Shown: piece after piece, positions 15,316 to 24,815 of the stretch | Numbering within the stretch: position 1 is the first letter of the stretch | Layout of the letters: each line of letters starts with the position of its first letter | NCBI RefSeq assembly: GCF_007827975.1 | Contig: NZ_VITT01000006.1 | Direction: 5' to 3' (one strand) | DNA from: Nitrospirillum viridazoti | GTDB lineage: Bacteria; Pseudomonadota; Alphaproteobacteria; Azospirillales; Azospirillaceae | DNA length: 64,000 nt | The notes under the pieces: model-generated | Told to the model about the DNA's origin: nothing | Database searches by the model: none | The model's input: the letters and a program-made list of their open reading frames with translations, nothing else | Made by a program: the position numbers and the translations under genes

Positions 15316-16527
15316 ATGAACAAGAGTTTCCTGAAGGCTGGACATCTGCCGACCCTGTTCGCGGCGTTTCTCTACTTCGACATGAGCTTCATGGCCTGGG
15401 TGATCCTGGGCCCACTGGGCGTGCTGATCGCCAAGGATCTGGGCCTGTCGCCGGCGCAGAAGGGCCTGATGGTGGCGGTTCCCGTCCTCGCCGGCGCCTT
15501 CTTCCGCGTCATCAACGGCATCCTGGTGGATCACCTGGGGCCCAAGCGCACCGGCCTCCTGGCGCAAGTGGTGGTGATCGCCGGGCTGATCGCCGTCTGG
15601 TACTTCGGGGTGCACAGCTTCAACGCCACGCTGCTGACCGGCGCCATCCTGGGCGTGGCTGGCGCCAGCTTCGCCGTGGCCCTGCCGCTGGCCTCGCGGT
15701 GGTATCCGCCGGAACACCAAGGCACGGCCCTGGGCCTGGCGGGCGCGGGCAACTCCGGCACCGTGTTCGCCTCCCTCTTCGCGCCGGCCCTGGCCGTCGC
15801 CTACGGCTGGAACAACGTGCTGGGCCTGCTGGCCATCCCGCTCGCCCTGACCCTGTGCGTCTACACCGTGCTGGCCAAGGACAGCCCGGAATGCCCGCCG
15901 GCCAAGTCGCTGGCGGAATACCTGGCGGTGCTGAAGATCGGTGACGCCTGGTGGTTCATGTTCTTCTACAGCGTCACCTTCGGCGGCTTCGTCGGCCTCG
16001 CCTCCTCCCTCACCATCTACTTCAACGACCAGTACGGCCTCAGCCCCATCACCGCCGGCTATTTCACCGCGGCCTGCGTCTTCGCCGGGTCCCTGGTGCG
16101 GCCCATCGGCGGCGCCGTGGCCGACCGCATCGGCGGCGTCCGCTCGCTGACCGTCATGTACACCATCGCCGCCAGCGCCCTGGTGGTCGTCAGCTTCGCC
16201 CTGCCACAGGCCTGGATGGCCCTGGCCGTCTTCGTCGTCGCCATGCTGGCCCTGGGCATGGGCAACGGCGCCGTCTTCCAGCTGGTGCCGCAGCGCTTCC
16301 GCCGCGAGATCGGCGTCATGACCGGCCTGGTCGGCATGATGGGCGGCGTAGGCGGCTTCTACCTGGCCTCCAGCCTCGGCTACTCCAAGCAGCTGACCGG
16401 CGGCTACCAGGCGGGCTTCCTACTGTTCGCCCTGCTGGCCCTGGCGGCCCTGGTCGGCCTGACCGGCGTGAAGCGCCGGTGGCGCACCACCTGGGGCGCC
16501 GCCGCCCTGGGCGCGGCTCGCGTCTGA
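15316..16527 (+). CDS. nasA: Nitrate/nitrite MFS transporter
   Basis: A 403-residue NarK/NasA-type transporter of the major facilitator superfamily, with about 12 hydrophobic helices in the inner membrane. Family landmarks are FYLYFDMSF-like FAAFLYFDMSFMAWVILGPLG, the motif GAFFRVINGILVDHLGPKRT with the substrate arginine, and the glycine-rich nitrate signatures GAGNSGTVFASLFAPALA and MGNGAVFQLVPQRF. It imports nitrate (and possibly nitrite) for assimilation and is the first gene after the structured leader. A GGAGG at 15305-15309 gives a good ribosome site. Confidence 0.93.
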   Translation: MNKSFLKAGHLPTLFAAFLYFDMSFMAWVILGPLGVLIAKDLGLSPAQKGLMVAVPVLAGAFFRVINGILVDHLGPKRTGLLAQVVVIAGLIAVWYFGVHSFNATLLTGAILGVAGASFAVALPLASRWYPPEHQGTALGLAGAGNSGTVFASLFAPALAVAYGWNNVLGLLAIPLALTLCVYTVLAKDSPECPPAKSLAEYLAVLKIGDAWWFMFFYSVTFGGFVGLASSLTIYFNDQYGLSPITAGYFTAACVFAGSLVRPIGGAVADRIGGVRSLTVMYTIAASALVVVSFALPQAWMALAVFVVAMLALGMGNGAVFQLVPQRFRREIGVMTGLVGMMGGVGGFYLASSLGYSKQLTGGYQAGFLLFALLALAALVGLTGVKRRWRTTWGAAALGAARV

Positions 16528-16586
16528 TCCGGCCGCGCCCTACTGACAGCACTCCAGACTTAGCGATTTAAGGGAAGGGTTCCCCC

Positions 16587-19058
16587 ATGGACACGCATAT
16601 GCCCCCGCGCCAGAAGCTGGTGGTTGTCGGCAACGGTATGGCCGGCATGCGGACGGTGGACGAACTGCTGAAGCGCAACCCGCTGAAGTACGACATCACG
16701 GTCTTCGGCGCCGAACCGCACGTGAACTACGACCGCATCATGCTGTCGTCCGTGCTGGCCGGCGAAAAGGACCTGGAGCAGATCGTCATCAACCCCCGCT
16801 CCTGGTATGAGGAGAATGGGATCGAGCTGATCACCGGTGACGCGGTGACCGCCATCGACACCCAGGCCCGCACCGTGACCTCCGCCAGCGGCCGGGTGGT
16901 GGCCTATGACAAGGTTCTGCTGGCCACCGGGTCCCGACCCATCGCCCCGCCGGTGCCTGGCCTGGACCTGCCCGGGGTCTGCGCCTTCCGCGACATCGCC
17001 GACGTCAACACCATGATCGCGGCGTCGCAGACGCATAAGCGCGCCATCGTCATAGGCGGCGGCCTGCTGGGGCTGGAGGCCGCCAACGGCCTGCTGCGCC
17101 GGGGCATGCAGGTGGCCGTCGTCCACCTGATGGGCACGCTGATGGAACGCCAGCTGGACAAGGCGGCGGCCGAGCTGCTGCAGCGCGAGCTGGACGAGCG
17201 CGGCATGAACTTCTTCACCAACGGCCAGACCGAGGAGATCTTCGGCGAGGGCCGGGTGCAGGGCGTGCGCCTGGCCGACGGGCGGGAGATACCGGGCGAT
17301 CTGGTGGTGCTGGCCATCGGCATCCGCCCCAATATCGACCTGGCGCGCGCCGCCGGCCTGGCCATCAACCGCGGCATCGAGGTGGGCGACGACATGCGCA
17401 CCTCCGTCCCCGACATCTTCGCCGTGGGCGAGTGCGTGGAGCATCGCGGCAAGACCTATGGCCTGGTGGCCCCGCTGTGGGACATGGCCAAGGTCTGCGC
17501 CGACCATATGGCGCGCGAGGACGCCACCAGCGACTACGTCCCCGCCGCCATGGCCACCCGCCTGAAGGTCACGGGCATCGACGTCTTCTCCGCCGGCGAC
17601 TTCATCGGTGACGAGACGACGGAGGAGGTGGTCTTCCGCGACGCCGCCCGCAACACCTACAAGCGCCTGGTGCTGCGCGACGACCGCCTTGTGGGTGCCG
17701 TGCTGTATGGCGACGCCCAGGACGGCGGCTGGTATTTCCAGCTGCTGCGCGAGGACAAGCCGCTGGGCGAGCTGCGCGACACCCTGATCTTCGGCCAGGC
17801 CTTCGCCAGCCTGGCGGCCGGCGCGCCCGCCGCCGACCCCACCGCCGCCGTGGCCGCCTTGCCCGATGAAGCCGAGATCTGCGGCTGCAACGGCGTGTGC
17901 AAGGGCAAGATCATGGGCGCCATCGCGGAGCATGGCCTGACCACGCTGGAGGGGGTGCGGGCCCGCACCAAGGCGTCCGCCTCCTGCGGCAGCTGCACGC
18001 CCCAGGTGGAACAGCTGCTGGCCCTGTCGCTGGGCGACAGCTACGCCAAGCCCACGGGCGAGAAGCCGCTGTGCAAATGCACGACGCACAGCCACGACCA
18101 GGTGCGCCGCGCCATCGTGGATCAGGAGTTGCGCACCATGCCGGCGGTCATGTCCACACTGGGCTGGTCCACGCCCGACGGCTGCCATGTCTGCCGCCCG
18201 GCGCTGAACTTCTACCTGCTGGTGGCCTGGCCCGGTGAGTACCAGGACGACCAGCAGTCCCGCTTCGTGAACGAGCGCAACCACGCCAACATCCAGAAGG
18301 ACGGCACCTATTCCGTGGTGCCGCGCATGTGGGGCGGCCTGACCACGGCGGATGAGCTGCGCGCCATCGCCGACGTGGTGGACAAGTACGCCATCCCCAC
18401 CGTGAAGGTGACGGGTGGCCAGCGCATCGACCTGCTGGGCGTGACGCGCGAGCAGCTGCCCCATGTGTGGAAGGACCTGAACGACGCCGGCATGGTCTCC
18501 GGCCACGCCTACGGCAAGGCGCTGCGCACGGTGAAGACCTGCGTGGGTTCCGAATGGTGCCGCTTCGGCACGCAGGACAGCACCGGCATGGGCGTGAAGC
18601 TGGAGCGCATGACGTGGGGGTCCTGGCACGCGCACAAGGTGAAGCTGGCCGTGTCCGGCTGCCCGCGCAACTGCGCCGAGGCCACCATCAAGGACTTCGG
18701 CGTCGTGGCGGTGGACAGCGGCTGGGAACTGCATGTCGGCGGCAACGGCGGCATCCACGTCCGCGTCACCGACCTGTTGTGCAAGGTCACGACGGAGGAG
18801 GAGGTGCTGGAATACTGCGGCGCCTACCTGCAGCTCTACCGTGAGGAGTCCCGCTATCTGGAGCGCACGGCGCCCTGGATTGAGCGGGTGGGCCTGGCCC
18901 ATGTGAAGCAGCGCATCGTGGACGACGAGGCGGGGCGCAAGGCGCTTTACGCCAAGTTCCTGTACGCCCAGAAATTCAGCCAGGACGACCCCTGGGCCGA
19001 GCGTGCGCCGGGCAAGGCCGCGGCCGCCCCCTTCCGCACCCTGGCAACGGTGGAGTGA
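16587..19058 (+). CDS. nirB: Assimilatory nitrite reductase, large subunit
   Basis: An 823-residue NAD(P)H-dependent sirohaem nitrite reductase that reduces nitrite to ammonium. From the N-terminus: a pyridine-nucleotide-disulphide oxidoreductase domain (VVVGNGMAGMRTVDELL, and a second Rossmann motif IGGGLLGLEAANGLL), two BFD-like [2Fe-2S] regions (CGCNGVCKGKIMGAI with SASCGSCTPQVEQLL; CKCTTHSHD with GCHVCRPALN), then the ferredoxin and sirohaem/[4Fe-4S] half with CVGSEWCRFGTQDS and VSGCPRNCAEA. Length is typical. nirD overlaps its stop (TGATG), so the subunits are translationally coupled. Confidence 0.96.
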   Translation: MDTHMPPRQKLVVVGNGMAGMRTVDELLKRNPLKYDITVFGAEPHVNYDRIMLSSVLAGEKDLEQIVINPRSWYEENGIELITGDAVTAIDTQARTVTSASGRVVAYDKVLLATGSRPIAPPVPGLDLPGVCAFRDIADVNTMIAASQTHKRAIVIGGGLLGLEAANGLLRRGMQVAVVHLMGTLMERQLDKAAAELLQRELDERGMNFFTNGQTEEIFGEGRVQGVRLADGREIPGDLVVLAIGIRPNIDLARAAGLAINRGIEVGDDMRTSVPDIFAVGECVEHRGKTYGLVAPLWDMAKVCADHMAREDATSDYVPAAMATRLKVTGIDVFSAGDFIGDETTEEVVFRDAARNTYKRLVLRDDRLVGAVLYGDAQDGGWYFQLLREDKPLGELRDTLIFGQAFASLAAGAPAADPTAAVAALPDEAEICGCNGVCKGKIMGAIAEHGLTTLEGVRARTKASASCGSCTPQVEQLLALSLGDSYAKPTGEKPLCKCTTHSHDQVRRAIVDQELRTMPAVMSTLGWSTPDGCHVCRPALNFYLLVAWPGEYQDDQQSRFVNERNHANIQKDGTYSVVPRMWGGLTTADELRAIADVVDKYAIPTVKVTGGQRIDLLGVTREQLPHVWKDLNDAGMVSGHAYGKALRTVKTCVGSEWCRFGTQDSTGMGVKLERMTWGSWHAHKVKLAVSGCPRNCAEATIKDFGVVAVDSGWELHVGGNGGIHVRVTDLLCKVTTEEEVLEYCGAYLQLYREESRYLERTAPWIERVGLAHVKQRIVDDEAGRKALYAKFLYAQKFSQDDPWAERAPGKAAAAPFRTLATVE

Positions 19059-19396
19059 TGAGCATGGACAGTGTTGGTATCGAAAGCCGCTGGGTCGAGG
19101 TGGGCGCGGTAGAGGACATCCCCCGCCAGGGTGCCCGCGTGGTCACTACCCCCCGGGGCGACGTCGCCGTCTTCCGCACCCTGGACGACGCCGTCTTCGC
19201 CGTGGACGACCGCTGCCCGCACAAGGGCGGCCCGCTGTCGCAGGGCACGGTGCACGGCCATGCCGTCACCTGCCCCCTGCACAACTGGGTGATCGACCTG
19301 GAGACAGGTGAGGCCTGCGCCCCGGATGAGGGCTGCGTCACCCGCATCCCTGTGCGGGTGCAGGACGGCCGCATCCTGCTGGCCATGGTGGCGTGA
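19058..19396 (+). CDS. nirD: Assimilatory nitrite reductase, small subunit
   Basis: A 112-residue Rieske-fold NirD protein. The motifs CPHKGGPLSQGTVHGHA and CPLHNWVIDLETG contain Cys/His ligand-like residues, so this version may bind a [2Fe-2S] cluster; many NirD proteins have lost it. ATG at 19058 overlaps the nirB stop; the frame also has a GTG one codon earlier and an ATG at 19064. The stop overlaps the nasC start (TGATG). Confidence 0.93.
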   Translation: MSMDSVGIESRWVEVGAVEDIPRQGARVVTTPRGDVAVFRTLDDAVFAVDDRCPHKGGPLSQGTVHGHAVTCPLHNWVIDLETGEACAPDEGCVTRIPVRVQDGRILLAMVA

Positions 19397-22095
19397 TGCC
19401 GGAGGGGATGGCACGGGACGCTGAAGCCGGTGCCCTCACCGGCGGCGTCCGCTCCACCTGCCCCTATTGCGGCGTGGGCTGCGGCGTCGTGGCCCAGGCC
19501 GATGGCCGGGTGGTGGGCGACACCGACCACCCGGCCAACCGGGGGCGCCTCTGCTCCAAGGGGTCCGCCCTGGCGGAAACGCTGAAGGATGGCGAACGGC
19601 TGACCCGCCCCTTGATCGACGGCCGGGCGGCGGACTGGACCCAGGCCCTGGACCTGGTGGCGCAACGCTTCAAGGCCACCATCGCCGAGCATGGGCCCGA
19701 CAGCGTTGCCTTCTACGTCAGCGGCCAATGCCTGACGGAGGATTATTACGTCGCCAACAAGCTGATGAAAGGCTTCATCGGCAGCGGCAACATCGACACC
19801 AATTCCCGCCTGTGCATGGCCTCCTCCGTCGCCGGCCACAATCGCGCCTTCGGCGCCGACGTGGTGCCGGGAACGTATGAGGATTTGGAACTGGCGGACC
19901 TGGTGGTGCTGGTGGGCAGCAATTCCGCCTGGTGCCACCCGGTGCTGCACCAGCGCCTGCTGGCCGCCAAGGCCAAGCGCCCCCTGCGCATCGTCGCCAT
20001 CGACCCCCGCCGCACCGCCACCTGCGAGGATGCCGACCTGCATCTCGCCGTGCGCCCTGGCGCCGACGTCGCCCTGTTCAACGGCCTGCTGGCCCACCTG
20101 GCCGACCAGGACCAACTGGACCATGCCTGGATGGCGGCGCATGCGGAGGGGTTTGAGGCCGCCCTCGCCGCCGCCCGGCAGACGGCCGACCAGACCGCCG
20201 CCCTCACCGGCCTGGACCCGGCGGACTTGGCCCGCTTCTACCAATGGTTCGCGTCCACCCCGCGCGTCGTCACCGTCTATTCCCAGGGGGTGAACCAGTC
20301 GTCCGTGGGCACCGACAAGGTCAACGCCATCATCAATTGCCATCTGGCCACGGGGCGGATCGGCAAGCCCGGCTGCGGCCCCTTCTCCATCACCGGGCAG
20401 CCCAACGCCATGGGCGGGCGCGAGGTGGGCGGCTTGGCCAACCAGTTGGCGGCCCACATGCGCTTCGACCAGCCGGAGGCCATCGACCGCGTCCGCCGCT
20501 TCTGGCGGGCGCCCAACCTGGCGACCAAGCCGGGACTGAAGGCCGTGGAGATGTTCGACGCCGTGCTGGACGGCCGCATCAAGGCCCTGTGGATCATCGC
20601 CACCAACCCCGCCGACAGCCTGCCCCGCGCCGACCAGGTGCGCGAAGCCCTACGCGCCTGCCCCTTCGTCGTCGTGTCCGACTGCTGGCCCAACGACACC
20701 ACGGCGCTGGCCGACGTGGTGCTGCCGGCCGCGGGTTGGGGGGAGCGCGACGGTACCGTCACCAACTCGGAACGGGTCATCAGCCGCCAGCGCCCCTTCC
20801 GCCCCGCCCCGGGCGAGGCGCGGGCCGACTGGCGGGTGCTGGCCGCCGTGGGCCAGCGCATGGGCTGGAAGGACGCCTTTTCCTGGACCAGTTCGGCGGC
20901 GGTGTTCCGGGAGCATGCCGCCCTGTCCGGCTTCGAGAATGCCGGCAGCCGGCCCTTTGACATCAGCGGTCTGGCCATGCTGACCGACGGACAGTACGAC
21001 GCCCTGGCGCCGGTACGCTGGCCCGTGCGCTGGGCGGGGGATGAGGGCGGGCGGCTGTTCGGCCAGGGCGGCTTCGCCACGCCTAGCGGCCGGGGCCGCC
21101 TGGTGCCCACGCCCTGGCGGCCGCCCGTCGGCCGCACCGACGACGCCTATCCCCTGGTGCTGAACACCGGCCGCATCCGCGACCAGTGGCACACCATGAC
21201 CCGCACCGGCCGTGTCCCCCGCCTGCTGGCCCACACGGGGGAGCCGCGCGCCGCCCTGTCCCCCACCGACGCCGCCCGCCTGGGCGTCAAGGACGGCGAC
21301 CTCGTGCGCATCGAAAGCATCCACGCGGGCACGGTGGTGCGGGCTGCCGTCGATGCCGGACAGCGGGTGGGGGAATTGTTCCTGCCCATGCACTGGACGG
21401 ATGAGTTCTGCTCCGCCGGGCCCGCCGGCCGCCTGGTCAATGCGGCGCTGGACCCTGTTTCCGGCCAGCCGGAACTGAAGCTCACGCCTGTGCGGGCGGA
21501 GGCGGTGCCCGTGGCCTGGCGCGGCCTGCTGCTGCACCGCAACGCCGTGCGGCCCCAGGGGGTGGCCTATTGGTCGCGCGTGCCGCTCAGCAACGGCCAC
21601 GCCTTTGAGCTGGTGGGGTCGGACGCGCTGCCGGCGGGGGCGGCCCTGACCCGCTTCGTCGAGGGCCTGCTGCATCCGCCGGCGGGGGCGGAATGGCTGC
21701 AACTGACCGACGCCGGGCGCGGCCAGCTGCGCGTCGCCATCCTGGTGGACGGCCGGCTGGAGGCCTGTTTGTTCCTGGCCGCCGGGGATGGCGCCCAGCT
21801 GCCGCCCCGCGACGTGCTGGCGGCCCTGCTGGGTGACCGGGTGACGGACGAGGCGCGGCCCAGCCTGCTGTCCGGCCGCGCCCCGGGCGGTTCCGGGGCC
21901 ATGGGCGTGAAGTCCACCGGCCGCACCGTCTGCGCCTGCTTCTCCGTCGGCCTGGTCACCATCCGGGACGCCATCGTCGCCAAGCGCCTGACCTCCGCGG
22001 AAGAGATCGGCGCCTGTCTTAAGGCCGGCACCAACTGCGGGTCTTGCATACCCGAACTGAAGGAGATCCTGCGCGATGTCCATGCCTCAGCCTAA
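19396..22095 (+). CDS. nasC: Assimilatory nitrate reductase catalytic subunit
   Basis: An 899-residue molybdenum bis-MGD enzyme that reduces nitrate to nitrite in the cytoplasm. The N-terminal [4Fe-4S] ligands are C22, C25, C29 (CPYCGVGCGV) and C53 (GRLCSKGS). Further landmarks are GSGNIDTNSRLCMASSVAG, QPNAMGGREVGGLANQL and the dinucleotide-binding domain (LNTGRIRDQWHTMTRTG). The last 60 residues form a BFD-like [2Fe-2S] domain (VCACFSVGLVTIRDAI ... TNCGSCIPELKEIL), as in NasA/NarB-type reductases that take electrons from a flavoprotein or ferredoxin. No separate electron-transfer subunit is encoded nearby. ATG at 19396 overlaps the nirD stop; GTG at 19393 is possible. Confidence 0.95.
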   Translation: MPEGMARDAEAGALTGGVRSTCPYCGVGCGVVAQADGRVVGDTDHPANRGRLCSKGSALAETLKDGERLTRPLIDGRAADWTQALDLVAQRFKATIAEHGPDSVAFYVSGQCLTEDYYVANKLMKGFIGSGNIDTNSRLCMASSVAGHNRAFGADVVPGTYEDLELADLVVLVGSNSAWCHPVLHQRLLAAKAKRPLRIVAIDPRRTATCEDADLHLAVRPGADVALFNGLLAHLADQDQLDHAWMAAHAEGFEAALAAARQTADQTAALTGLDPADLARFYQWFASTPRVVTVYSQGVNQSSVGTDKVNAIINCHLATGRIGKPGCGPFSITGQPNAMGGREVGGLANQLAAHMRFDQPEAIDRVRRFWRAPNLATKPGLKAVEMFDAVLDGRIKALWIIATNPADSLPRADQVREALRACPFVVVSDCWPNDTTALADVVLPAAGWGERDGTVTNSERVISRQRPFRPAPGEARADWRVLAAVGQRMGWKDAFSWTSSAAVFREHAALSGFENAGSRPFDISGLAMLTDGQYDALAPVRWPVRWAGDEGGRLFGQGGFATPSGRGRLVPTPWRPPVGRTDDAYPLVLNTGRIRDQWHTMTRTGRVPRLLAHTGEPRAALSPTDAARLGVKDGDLVRIESIHAGTVVRAAVDAGQRVGELFLPMHWTDEFCSAGPAGRLVNAALDPVSGQPELKLTPVRAEAVPVAWRGLLLHRNAVRPQGVAYWSRVPLSNGHAFELVGSDALPAGAALTRFVEGLLHPPAGAEWLQLTDAGRGQLRVAILVDGRLEACLFLAAGDGAQLPPRDVLAALLGDRVTDEARPSLLSGRAPGGSGAMGVKSTGRTVCACFSVGLVTIRDAIVAKRLTSAEEIGACLKAGTNCGSCIPELKEILRDVHASA

Positions 22096-22867
22096 CGTCA
22101 CCGGCCGCGCCAGCCTGGTGGGCGCCGGCCCCGGCGATCCCGAGCTGCTGACGGTGAAGGCCCTGCGCCGTATCGAAAGCGCCGACGTGCTGCTGTACGA
22201 CAAGCTGGTCGACCCGCGCATCCTGGACCTGGCCCCCGCCCATGCCCGGCGCATCGACGTGGGCAAGCGCTGCGGCCAGCATGAGATGAGCCAGGCCGCC
22301 ATCAACCGCCTGATCGTGAGCCACGCCCAGGCGGGTGCCCACGTCGTGCGCCTGAAGGGCGGCGACCCCATGGTCTTCGGCCGCGCGGGCGAGGAGCTGG
22401 AGGCCCTGGCCGCCGCCGGCGTGGTGGCAGAGGTGGTGCCCGGCATCACCGTGGCCTGCGCCGCCGCGGCCGGCATGGGCATGCCCCTGACCCAGCGCGG
22501 CTACAGCCGCAGCCTGCACCTGATTACTGGGCATGGTGCTGATGATGTCCTGCCCGCCCACGACTGGAACGCCCTGGCCGCCTGCGACGGTACCATCGCC
22601 ATCTATATGGGCAGTCGCACGCTGGGCCAAGTCACTCAGCGCCTGCTGGCCGCCGGCCTGGACCCCGCCACCCCGGCCATCGCCATCGAGAACACGACCC
22701 TGGCCAGTGAACGCCGCCTGCCCGGCACGGTGGCCGACATCGCCGCCTTGGTAGCAGCGGCGGCGGTGAGCGGCCCCACCCTGGTGCTGGTGGGACGGGT
22801 GGTGGCATTGCGACGGCAGGACGCGGTAGAGTCCGCGATGGACGAGGTGCGCTCCCGCGCCGCCTGA
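22076..22867 (+). CDS. cobA: Uroporphyrinogen-III C-methyltransferase
   Basis: A 263-residue SAM-dependent methyltransferase (SUMT) making precorrin-2, the precursor of sirohaem needed by NirB. Motifs are VGAGPGDPELLTVKALR, LYDKLVDPRILDLAP, HVVRLKGGDPMVFGRAGEE and PGITVACAAAAGMGMPLT. The first 20 bases overlap the nasC 3' end. The oxidase/chelatase CysG half is absent, so those steps must be encoded elsewhere. Its place in the operon ties cofactor supply to nitrite reductase synthesis. Confidence 0.95.
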   Translation: MSMPQPNVTGRASLVGAGPGDPELLTVKALRRIESADVLLYDKLVDPRILDLAPAHARRIDVGKRCGQHEMSQAAINRLIVSHAQAGAHVVRLKGGDPMVFGRAGEELEALAAAGVVAEVVPGITVACAAAAGMGMPLTQRGYSRSLHLITGHGADDVLPAHDWNALAACDGTIAIYMGSRTLGQVTQRLLAAGLDPATPAIAIENTTLASERRLPGTVADIAALVAAAAVSGPTLVLVGRVVALRRQDAVESAMDEVRSRAA

Positions 22868-22903
22868 CCGTCATCCGAATATTGGCTTGAGCCCGCCTGC
22901 CCC

Positions 22904-23872
22904 ATGACCGATGAACATGTCTTCGCCCAATATGTCCGCACCCTGGGGCGCGGCCCCGGCCGCTCCCGCTCCCTGACGCGGGAGGAGGCGCGTACGGCCC
23001 TGGGCATGGTGCTGAGGGGTGAGGCCGATCCCCACCAGGTGGGCGCCTTCCTCATGCTGCTGCGCTATCGCGGGGAAGACCCGGATGAGGTGGCGGGCCT
23101 GGTGGAGGCCGCCCGCGACGCGGCAGGCCTCAGCGACGGCAGCTGCAGTGGTGCCGCCGACCTGGACTGGCCGTCCTACGGCGCCGGCCGCACCCGGGAT
23201 GAGCCCTGGTTCCTGCTATCGGCCCTGGCGCTGGCCCAGGCCGGGCACAGCGTCATCATGCACGGCAGCAACGCCTTCACCCAGGGCCGCGACGTGCCCG
23301 ATGCCCTGGGCGAGCTGGGCCTGCGCCCGGCCACCAGCCGCGCGGACGCCAAGGCCCTGGTGGCCGAAACCGGCTTCGCCTACCTGCCCCTGTCGGCGCT
23401 GAGCCCGGCCCTGGACCACCTGCTGAACCTGCGCCACCTGCTGGGCCTGCGCAGCCCCATCAACACCGTCTGCCGCCTGCTGGACCCGTTCGACACCCTC
23501 GCCGCCGTCGATGGCGTCTTCCACCCGCCCTACATCGACCTGCATTTAGGCGTGGCCCAGCGCCTGAACCGCCCCCGCCTGGTGGTGGTCAAGGGCGGCG
23601 GCGGCGAGGTGGAACGCAACCCCGCCAAACCCACCACGGCTTATGTCCAAGTGGGCACGGACCGTCAGGAACTCTCCCTGCCCGCGCTGACTGCCAGCAA
23701 GGCGGAGGTGCCGGGCCTGCTGCCCGTCTGGCGCGGCGAACCGGGCCGGGCGGCCGAAACCGCCACCGTCATCGCCACCATCGCGCTGGGGGTGCTGGCG
23801 CTGGGCCTGGCGAATGAGCCGGCCGAGGCTGACCGGGTGGCGGCGGAGATTTGGGCAGGGCGTCAACATTAA
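22904..23872 (+). CDS. TrpD2/YbiB-like nucleic-acid-binding phosphoribosyltransferase homologue
   Basis: A 322-residue protein related to anthranilate phosphoribosyltransferase. The N-terminal helical domain (LTREEARTALGMVLRGEADP, HQVGAFLMLLRYRGEDPDE) and the central domain (VIMHGSNAF, LRHLLGLRSPINTVCRLLDP) match the TrpD fold. Typical TrpD substrate motifs (KHGNR, GTGGD) are replaced (MHGSNAF, PSYGAGR). TrpD2/YbiB proteins are known to lack TrpD activity and to bind DNA; genes of this type often follow nas clusters under the label glycosyl transferase family protein. It probably ends the nasA operon. The role in nitrate assimilation is unknown. Confidence 0.82.
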   Translation: MTDEHVFAQYVRTLGRGPGRSRSLTREEARTALGMVLRGEADPHQVGAFLMLLRYRGEDPDEVAGLVEAARDAAGLSDGSCSGAADLDWPSYGAGRTRDEPWFLLSALALAQAGHSVIMHGSNAFTQGRDVPDALGELGLRPATSRADAKALVAETGFAYLPLSALSPALDHLLNLRHLLGLRSPINTVCRLLDPFDTLAAVDGVFHPPYIDLHLGVAQRLNRPRLVVVKGGGGEVERNPAKPTTAYVQVGTDRQELSLPALTASKAEVPGLLPVWRGEPGRAAETATVIATIALGVLALGLANEPAEADRVAAEIWAGRQH

Positions 23873-23884
23873 AAATCTTACAGC

Positions 23885-24208
23885 TTACTCTACCTCGTCT
23901 TTAAAATATTCGCGCCGCTTGAAGACAACGCGCGTTGGCGGTTTTGGAAATATGGGATTTTCTGGAGAAATGTATGTTTTGATGGCGCTTTTCATATTTC
24001 TAAGCTGAAGTGCATCAAATTCAAAGCCGACGTCTTCTGCCTCTTCACGGTCCTGGGGATCGTCTCGTTCCAGATAGATACTGATGATCCATGTATCTTC
24101 GGACCAGTCGAGTGTGACCATCCGGAAGTTAGCTGAGATCGCACCAATCAGAGCCTGCATAAGCGTAATCGTTTGGAGGTTCCACTCTTGCAGGTCGGGC
24201 TGAGACAT
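23885..24208 (-). CDS. Orphan small acidic protein, unknown
   Basis: A 107-residue soluble protein rich in Asp/Glu in its middle (LERDDPQDREEAEDVGFEFD). It has an aromatic N-terminal half and no signal or membrane segment. AAAGGACAG sits 7 bases upstream of ATG, supporting translation. It is much more AT-rich than its neighbours, which suggests recent acquisition. Size, acidity and isolation resemble immunity proteins of contact-dependent or polymorphic toxins, but no toxin lies beside it and I do not recognise the family. Confidence 0.55.
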   Translation of the reverse strand: MSQPDLQEWNLQTITLMQALIGAISANFRMVTLDWSEDTWIISIYLERDDPQDREEAEDVGFEFDALQLRNMKSAIKTYISPENPIFPKPPTRVVFKRREYFKDEVE

Positions 24209-24347
24209 AACTGTCCTTTCGATTTGTTAACGACAATAGCACCTTCCTAGGCCCTGTTCGGTCGCTCCTTAAAAAAACCCAATCGCCCCTGTATCCTTCA
24301 CCCCTTGTCATTCGTCTTCCAGGCTCAACGCCCACAGGAGAAGCGAT

Positions 24348-24815
24348 ATGGAAGAAGAGGTGAAGTCGGTTCTGGAGGCCTACCGCCAGGCGGTGTGGGA
24401 CCGGGACGCCCAGGCGCTGCTGGCGCTGTATGCCGAGGACGTGGTGGTGTTCGACACCTGGGACAGCTGGTCCTACACCGGCTGGTCGGAATGGGCGCAG
24501 TCGGTGGAGGCCTGGCTGGGCGGGTTGAGTGACGAGCGGGTGCGGGTGACGGCGGAGGCGGTGCGGGTGGTCGGCGGCGGCGAGGCCGCGGGCCTCAGCG
24601 CCTTCCTGACCTATACCGCCCTGACGCCGGAGGGGGCCAAGCTGCGGTCCATGCAGAACCGCTTGAGCTGGCAGTTGGTGAAGCGCGAGGGCGCCCAGGG
24701 AAAGACGGCGTGGCTGATCGCGCAGGAGCACACCTCCGTCCCCATCGCGCCGGAGAGCCTGATGGGGCATCTCAGCCGGGAGTCAGACGAGGATGGCCCC
24801 ACCCTGCGGGAGTGA
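24348..24815 (+). CDS. NTF2-like (SnoaL/DUF4440-type) protein
   Basis: A 155-residue NTF2-fold protein. The opening helix (EEEVKSVLEAYRQAVWDRDAQALLALYAEDVVVFD) followed by a sheet with repeated small-ligand-pocket aromatics (WDSWSYTGWSEW) is typical of the DUF4440/SnoaL-like group. Enzyme activity is not predictable. Its 3' end overlaps the end of the convergent sigma-factor gene by 33 bp. That sigma factor also carries an NTF2-like tail, so the two may be functionally connected. Confidence 0.75.
   Translation: MEEEVKSVLEAYRQAVWDRDAQALLALYAEDVVVFDTWDSWSYTGWSEWAQSVEAWLGGLSDERVRVTAEAVRVVGGGEAAGLSAFLTYTALTPEGAKLRSMQNRLSWQLVKREGAQGKTAWLIAQEHTSVPIAPESLMGHLSRESDEDGPTLRE

Noticed and set aside
16560..18902. 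780-codon minus-strand frame opposite nirB
   Set aside because: Shadow frame in high-GC DNA; composition is low-complexity and the plus strand carries all nitrite reductase motifs.
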